Assembly (NCBI GenBank): GCA_035063885.1
Contig: JAPSFM010000075.1
Span: 1 to 25,424, forward strand
Direction: 5' to 3'
Length of the DNA: 25,424 nucleotides
Source of the DNA: CAADGY01 sp900696665
GTDB taxonomy: Bacteria; Acidobacteriota; Terriglobia; Bryobacterales; Bryobacteraceae
Shown here: positions 22,323-25,424 of the stretch, piece by piece
How the letters are laid out: the number at the start of each line of letters is the position of its first letter
Position numbering within the stretch: the stretch's first letter is position 1
Translations under genes and position numbers: made by a program
The notes under the pieces: model-generated
What the model was told of the DNA's origin: nothing
Database searches by the model: none
The model's input: the letters and a program-made list of their open reading frames with translations, nothing else

Positions 22323-25292
22323 ATGCGGCGCTTGGTGGAAGGGGTAGAGTTCCAGGACCGCGCCCGGGCCATTTCCATAGCCGACCGGTTCGCTGGCGCG
22401 CTCACTCCCACCATTGAGGAACTCATCCGTTATCTGCTCAGCGGTTCCGCCGATCCGGATTCGGCTCTCCACTGGCTGGACTGCCTGTATAGCCAGAAAC
22501 GGATGTCCTTCGAGAAGATCGTCCGCTCGCCCGTGGCGCTTCAGTATTTCGTCACCGTCGCTTCGCACAGCCGGTTCCTCGGCGAGGCGGTGGTGCAACA
22601 GCCAGAGTGGCTGGAAGAGTTGCCTCAGAGTGGCGATTTGCATCGCGTGTTGTCATCCGAGGAACTCGAGGAGCGGCTCGACAAATTTCTATCCCGCGGC
22701 CAGTCCAGCGAAAGCACCGGACGTTTGCCGCGGGCGCCCGATGGAACCTCGTCTCTTTTGGAACTGGCCCGGTTCCGCCGCAAAAACATTCTTCGCATTC
22801 TGCTCAGGGATGTCATGGCATTCACCGGCCTCGCGGAAGTTACCGAAGATCTCTCGAACCTCGCCGACGCGGTTCTCGATCTCTGCTACCTCCGGATTCG
22901 GACCGGTTTGGTGGAGAGATACGGAACTCCCCGCTATACAGACCCATCCGGCAGAGTCCGGGAGTGCGGGTTCAGTGTAATCGCGTTGGGGAAACTCGGT
23001 GGCCGTGAGCTCAACTACAGTTCTGATATCGATCTGATGTTCCTGTACTCCGGACCCGGCGAGACCAGTGGCCCGAATTCCATTTCCAACAAGGAATTCT
23101 TCAAGAAGGTGGCAAATGAACTCACCACGCTGCTATCAACCTACACAGCGGAGGGAATGTGCTACCGGGTCGATCTTCGCCTGCGGCCCGATGGACGGTT
23201 CGGTGAAGTCTGCATGTCCGTGGATGGAGCAAAGTCGTACTACCAGAACCGCGCCCGCGACTGGGAGCTGCAAATGCTCATCAAGGCGAGGGTTGCGGCG
23301 GGGGAAAGAGCGCCCGGCCGGGAACTGCTGAGCTTTGTCGAGCCAATCATCTATTCCACCACGCTCGATTTTTCGGCTGTGGAATCCGTTTCGGCCACCA
23401 GAGAGCGAATCGCGGAAAAGCTCCAGAGCAGGCGTAGCCAGGCGGCGTTCGATATCAAGCTGGCCCCCGGCGGCATTCGCGATATCGAGTTTCTGGTGCA
23501 GTGCCTCCAAAGGCTGCATGGTGGGCGGGAGGCATGGGTGCGGCATGGCGGAACGCTCCAGGCGCTTTTCCGCCTGCACGATAAGGGTCTGCTGTCGGGA
23601 CCTGAGTACGGACGTCTGGCCTCTGCCTACCAGTTTCTGCGGGCCTTGGAACACAGGCTCCAATTCTATGAGGACCGGCAGACGCACGCTTTGCCTACCC
23701 ACACGCAGGAACTTGAGATTCTGAGCCGCCGCATGCCAGCCTCGGAAGTCGGGCGTGCCCCCTCGGCGGAGAACCTGCTCAGAACTCTGAACCGTCACCT
23801 CGAGGAGGTTCAGATTATTTATGAGCGCGTGATTCACGCGCAGAATCCGACATACTATACGGCGGCCGTGACTTTTCCCGCGGCCGGTGTTCGTGAGGAG
23901 GCCTCGGTCACCATGAATCTTCCCGAAAAGACGGGCGCTCCCGAAATGGCAAGCAACCTGATTCGCTTTCTCGATCAGAAGGCCCCCGGCCTGGCCGCTG
24001 TGCTCGCACAGAGCCCTTTGAAGCGCAGTATGAACACCTTCGAGCTTTTTCTCGAACGCGTTCTGCCGAATTCCGAGTGGATGCGCTGGCTCGACAGCGA
24101 TGCCGTTCTGACCGGCTATCTGCTCGACCTGTTCGACCACAGCCCTTACTTCGCAGAGCAGATGGTCCGGACCCCCGACCTGCTGTCGGACCTGATGAGC
24201 ATGCGCGAACGGCCGGGCAGGGATCCACGGTATACGGAACTGGCCGCGGTCATCACGGAGGCTACCGCCTTGCGGCGGTTCTTCCGGCGCGAGATGTTCC
24301 GCATTCAGGCCGAAAGTGTGTGCACGGGTGCTCCCATCTTTTCGACCCTCGTCAAGACTTCTGAGCTTACGGATGTGACGATTTCGACGGCCTACCGCAT
24401 GGCGGTGAACCACGTCCTCAGCGCGAAAGGGCCGCAATCGGCGGATTATGCCGCGAAGGACCAGTTGCTGGTCATCGCCCTGGGACGTCTGGGGATGCGG
24501 GAATTCGACCTTGCTTCGGATGCCGATCTTGTCTTCGTCCTGCCGGATGCCGACGCCGGTGAACTCGTCTTCTGGACGCGCGTGGCGGAGCGCCTCATCG
24601 ATATCCTGACGGCTTACACGGGAGAAGGCGTGATGTTCGCGGTTGACACGCGGCTGAGGCCAAATGGGCGTGAAGGCGCCTTGGTTCAACTCGAGCGAAC
24701 CTACAAGGAATATTTCGCTGAACGCGCCGAGGCTTGGGAAGGAATCACCTACATGAAATCCCTGGCCGTCGCCGGCGATCTGGAACGTGGGACTCAGTTT
24801 CTCAACAGCTTACAGGAGGTGGACTGGCGCCGCTATGGCCAGAGCGGGCGTTCGAAGAAGCTTTTGCGCCAAATGCGAATGCGGCTGGAAAAGGAGCAGG
24901 GGGCTGCTAACCCCCTAAAAGCCGGACCCGGTGGTTACTATGACATCGATTTCTCGCTGATGTTCCTGCGGCTTAAAGGCGCCGGTATTTTTTTCAAGGT
25001 GTTGAATACCCCACAAAGGATTGAAGTTATTGAAAAGATGGGCCATCTCGAGCGGAATGATGCCATCTTCCTGAACGACGCCGCCACTCTTTACCGGGCT
25101 GTCGATCACGGACTCCGTGTCTTTACCGGCCATGCCGAAGGCGATTTGCCTTATGCAGCATCCCATCTCGAGGTGCTGACCGAACTGGTGAAACGCTGGA
25201 CTCCGGAACACCTGCACGACCAGCCGCTCCGGACGGAAGTAGAGCAGATCCGCAGCCGTACGCGCGACTTTTTCGACCGCCTATTCGCCTGA
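22323..25292 (+). CDS. glnE: Bifunctional glutamine synthetase adenylyltransferase/deadenylase
   Basis: GlnE adds AMP to and removes it from glutamine synthetase under PII control, tuning nitrogen assimilation in the cytoplasm. The 989-residue protein, close to the family size, has two nucleotidyltransferase domains. The N-terminal deadenylase domain carries 'GGRELNYSSDIDLMFLY' (D235, D237) and the C-terminal adenylyltransferase domain 'GMREFDLASDADLVF' (D733, D735). Each is followed by its helical part ('APGGIRDIEF' and 'GPGGYYDIDFSLMF'). Both D-x-D motifs are intact, so both activities are expected. The ATG is directly after the MOSC stop. No glnA or glnB is in the window, so the regulated enzyme is encoded elsewhere. 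Confidence 0.97.
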   Translation: MRRLVEGVEFQDRARAISIADRFAGALTPTIEELIRYLLSGSADPDSALHWLDCLYSQKRMSFEKIVRSPVALQYFVTVASHSRFLGEAVVQQPEWLEELPQSGDLHRVLSSEELEERLDKFLSRGQSSESTGRLPRAPDGTSSLLELARFRRKNILRILLRDVMAFTGLAEVTEDLSNLADAVLDLCYLRIRTGLVERYGTPRYTDPSGRVRECGFSVIALGKLGGRELNYSSDIDLMFLYSGPGETSGPNSISNKEFFKKVANELTTLLSTYTAEGMCYRVDLRLRPDGRFGEVCMSVDGAKSYYQNRARDWELQMLIKARVAAGERAPGRELLSFVEPIIYSTTLDFSAVESVSATRERIAEKLQSRRSQAAFDIKLAPGGIRDIEFLVQCLQRLHGGREAWVRHGGTLQALFRLHDKGLLSGPEYGRLASAYQFLRALEHRLQFYEDRQTHALPTHTQELEILSRRMPASEVGRAPSAENLLRTLNRHLEEVQIIYERVIHAQNPTYYTAAVTFPAAGVREEASVTMNLPEKTGAPEMASNLIRFLDQKAPGLAAVLAQSPLKRSMNTFELFLERVLPNSEWMRWLDSDAVLTGYLLDLFDHSPYFAEQMVRTPDLLSDLMSMRERPGRDPRYTELAAVITEATALRRFFRREMFRIQAESVCTGAPIFSTLVKTSELTDVTISTAYRMAVNHVLSAKGPQSADYAAKDQLLVIALGRLGMREFDLASDADLVFVLPDADAGELVFWTRVAERLIDILTAYTGEGVMFAVDTRLRPNGREGALVQLERTYKEYFAERAEAWEGITYMKSLAVAGDLERGTQFLNSLQEVDWRRYGQSGRSKKLLRQMRMRLEKEQGAANPLKAGPGGYYDIDFSLMFLRLKGAGIFFKVLNTPQRIEVIEKMGHLERNDAIFLNDAATLYRAVDHGLRVFTGHAEGDLPYAASHLEVLTELVKRWTPEHLHDQPLRTEVEQIRSRTRDFFDRLFA

Positions 25293-25424
25293 ACAACACG
25301 CTTTAGCAGGCTGCTGAAATTCGGACTGATGGACGGCTGAAGCTCTCTTCCGCGTGGTTTTCGGCGAGTTTTGGCGGGCCGGCCGGCGGAATCCGCGCCC
25401 TCGCCGTGCTGAAAAACACCCCTT
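25293..25424. other. Non-coding tail with inverted repeat and mobile-element-end-like motif
   Basis: No gene is seen here. CAGGCTGCTGAAA (about 25308-25320), and the similar GTGCTGAAA near the right edge (about 25407-25415), resemble the ends of some insertion sequences, but I cannot assign a family. An inverted repeat CGGCGAG...CTCGCCG (25362-25368 and 25400-25406) encloses a GC-rich, self-complementary segment. It could be the glnE terminator region, a repeat unit or the edge of an element continuing beyond the window. Confidence 0.35.

Noticed and set aside
23136..24689. Minus-strand open frame of 517 codons inside glnE
   Set aside because: It is an antisense shadow caused by high-GC codon bias. 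glnE is unmistakable on the other strand.

Overview
The window looks like chromosomal DNA of a high-GC Gram-negative soil-type bacterium. An Acidobacteriota member of the Solibacter/Bryobacter kind fits best. This is inferred from gene content and style (Tat-exported heparinase-like protein, sodium:solute symporter beside galactokinase, a long OmpA protein with an Ala/Arg/Glu coiled coil, a GlnE of 989 residues, frequent GTG/TTG starts); no rRNA or marker phylogeny is available. Twenty-three protein genes are supported, two of them unrecognised beyond general features. I see no tRNA, rRNA, CRISPR array, integrase or complete insertion sequence. Coding density is very high: the longest gap inside the window is 220 bases.

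Left part (1-5414, + strand): the 3' end of a Clp-type AAA+ ATPase enters from the left edge. A tight run follows of APC-family permease, folC, plsC and a secreted amidohydrolase, and then an unrecognised 167-residue protein with its own promoter-like element. Middle left (5417-9572): a minus-strand pair, 3-methyladenine DNA glycosylase then phosphoglucomutase/phosphomannomutase, diverges from a plus-strand overlapping operon thpR-plsY-gpsA. Together plsC, plsY and gpsA cover glycerol-3-phosphate supply and both acylations leading to phosphatidic acid.

Middle (9618-11667, + strand): a compact redox-flavoured cluster holds a hemerythrin-like protein, an overlapping PAS-LuxR regulator with four clustered cysteines, a receiver-domain protein lacking the usual acidic pair, and a 7Fe-type ferredoxin. 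This is the best candidate for an under-described system. Facing it is an OmpA-family envelope protein on the minus strand, preceded by a clear promoter, a strong Shine-Dalgarno sequence and a long 60-nt hairpin.

Right middle (13584-19335): a minus-strand operon runs from a small basic protein with an internal motif duplication through a TTG-started sodium symporter and a 64-residue two-helix membrane protein to galactokinase. It suggests Na+-coupled galactose uptake and phosphorylation with a possible small transporter subunit. Divergent from it is the heparinase II/III-like protein. Right part (19332-25292): a HerA/FtsK-like ATPase (minus) diverges from a MOSC protein abutting glnE, the adenylyltransferase controlling glutamine synthetase. 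The last 130 bases hold inverted repeats and a mobile-element-end-like motif, but no gene.

A recurrent feature is a GCTAnnnT-type -10 element placed 7-14 bases before the start codon in genes that lack a Shine-Dalgarno sequence. It suggests widespread leaderless or near-leaderless transcription.
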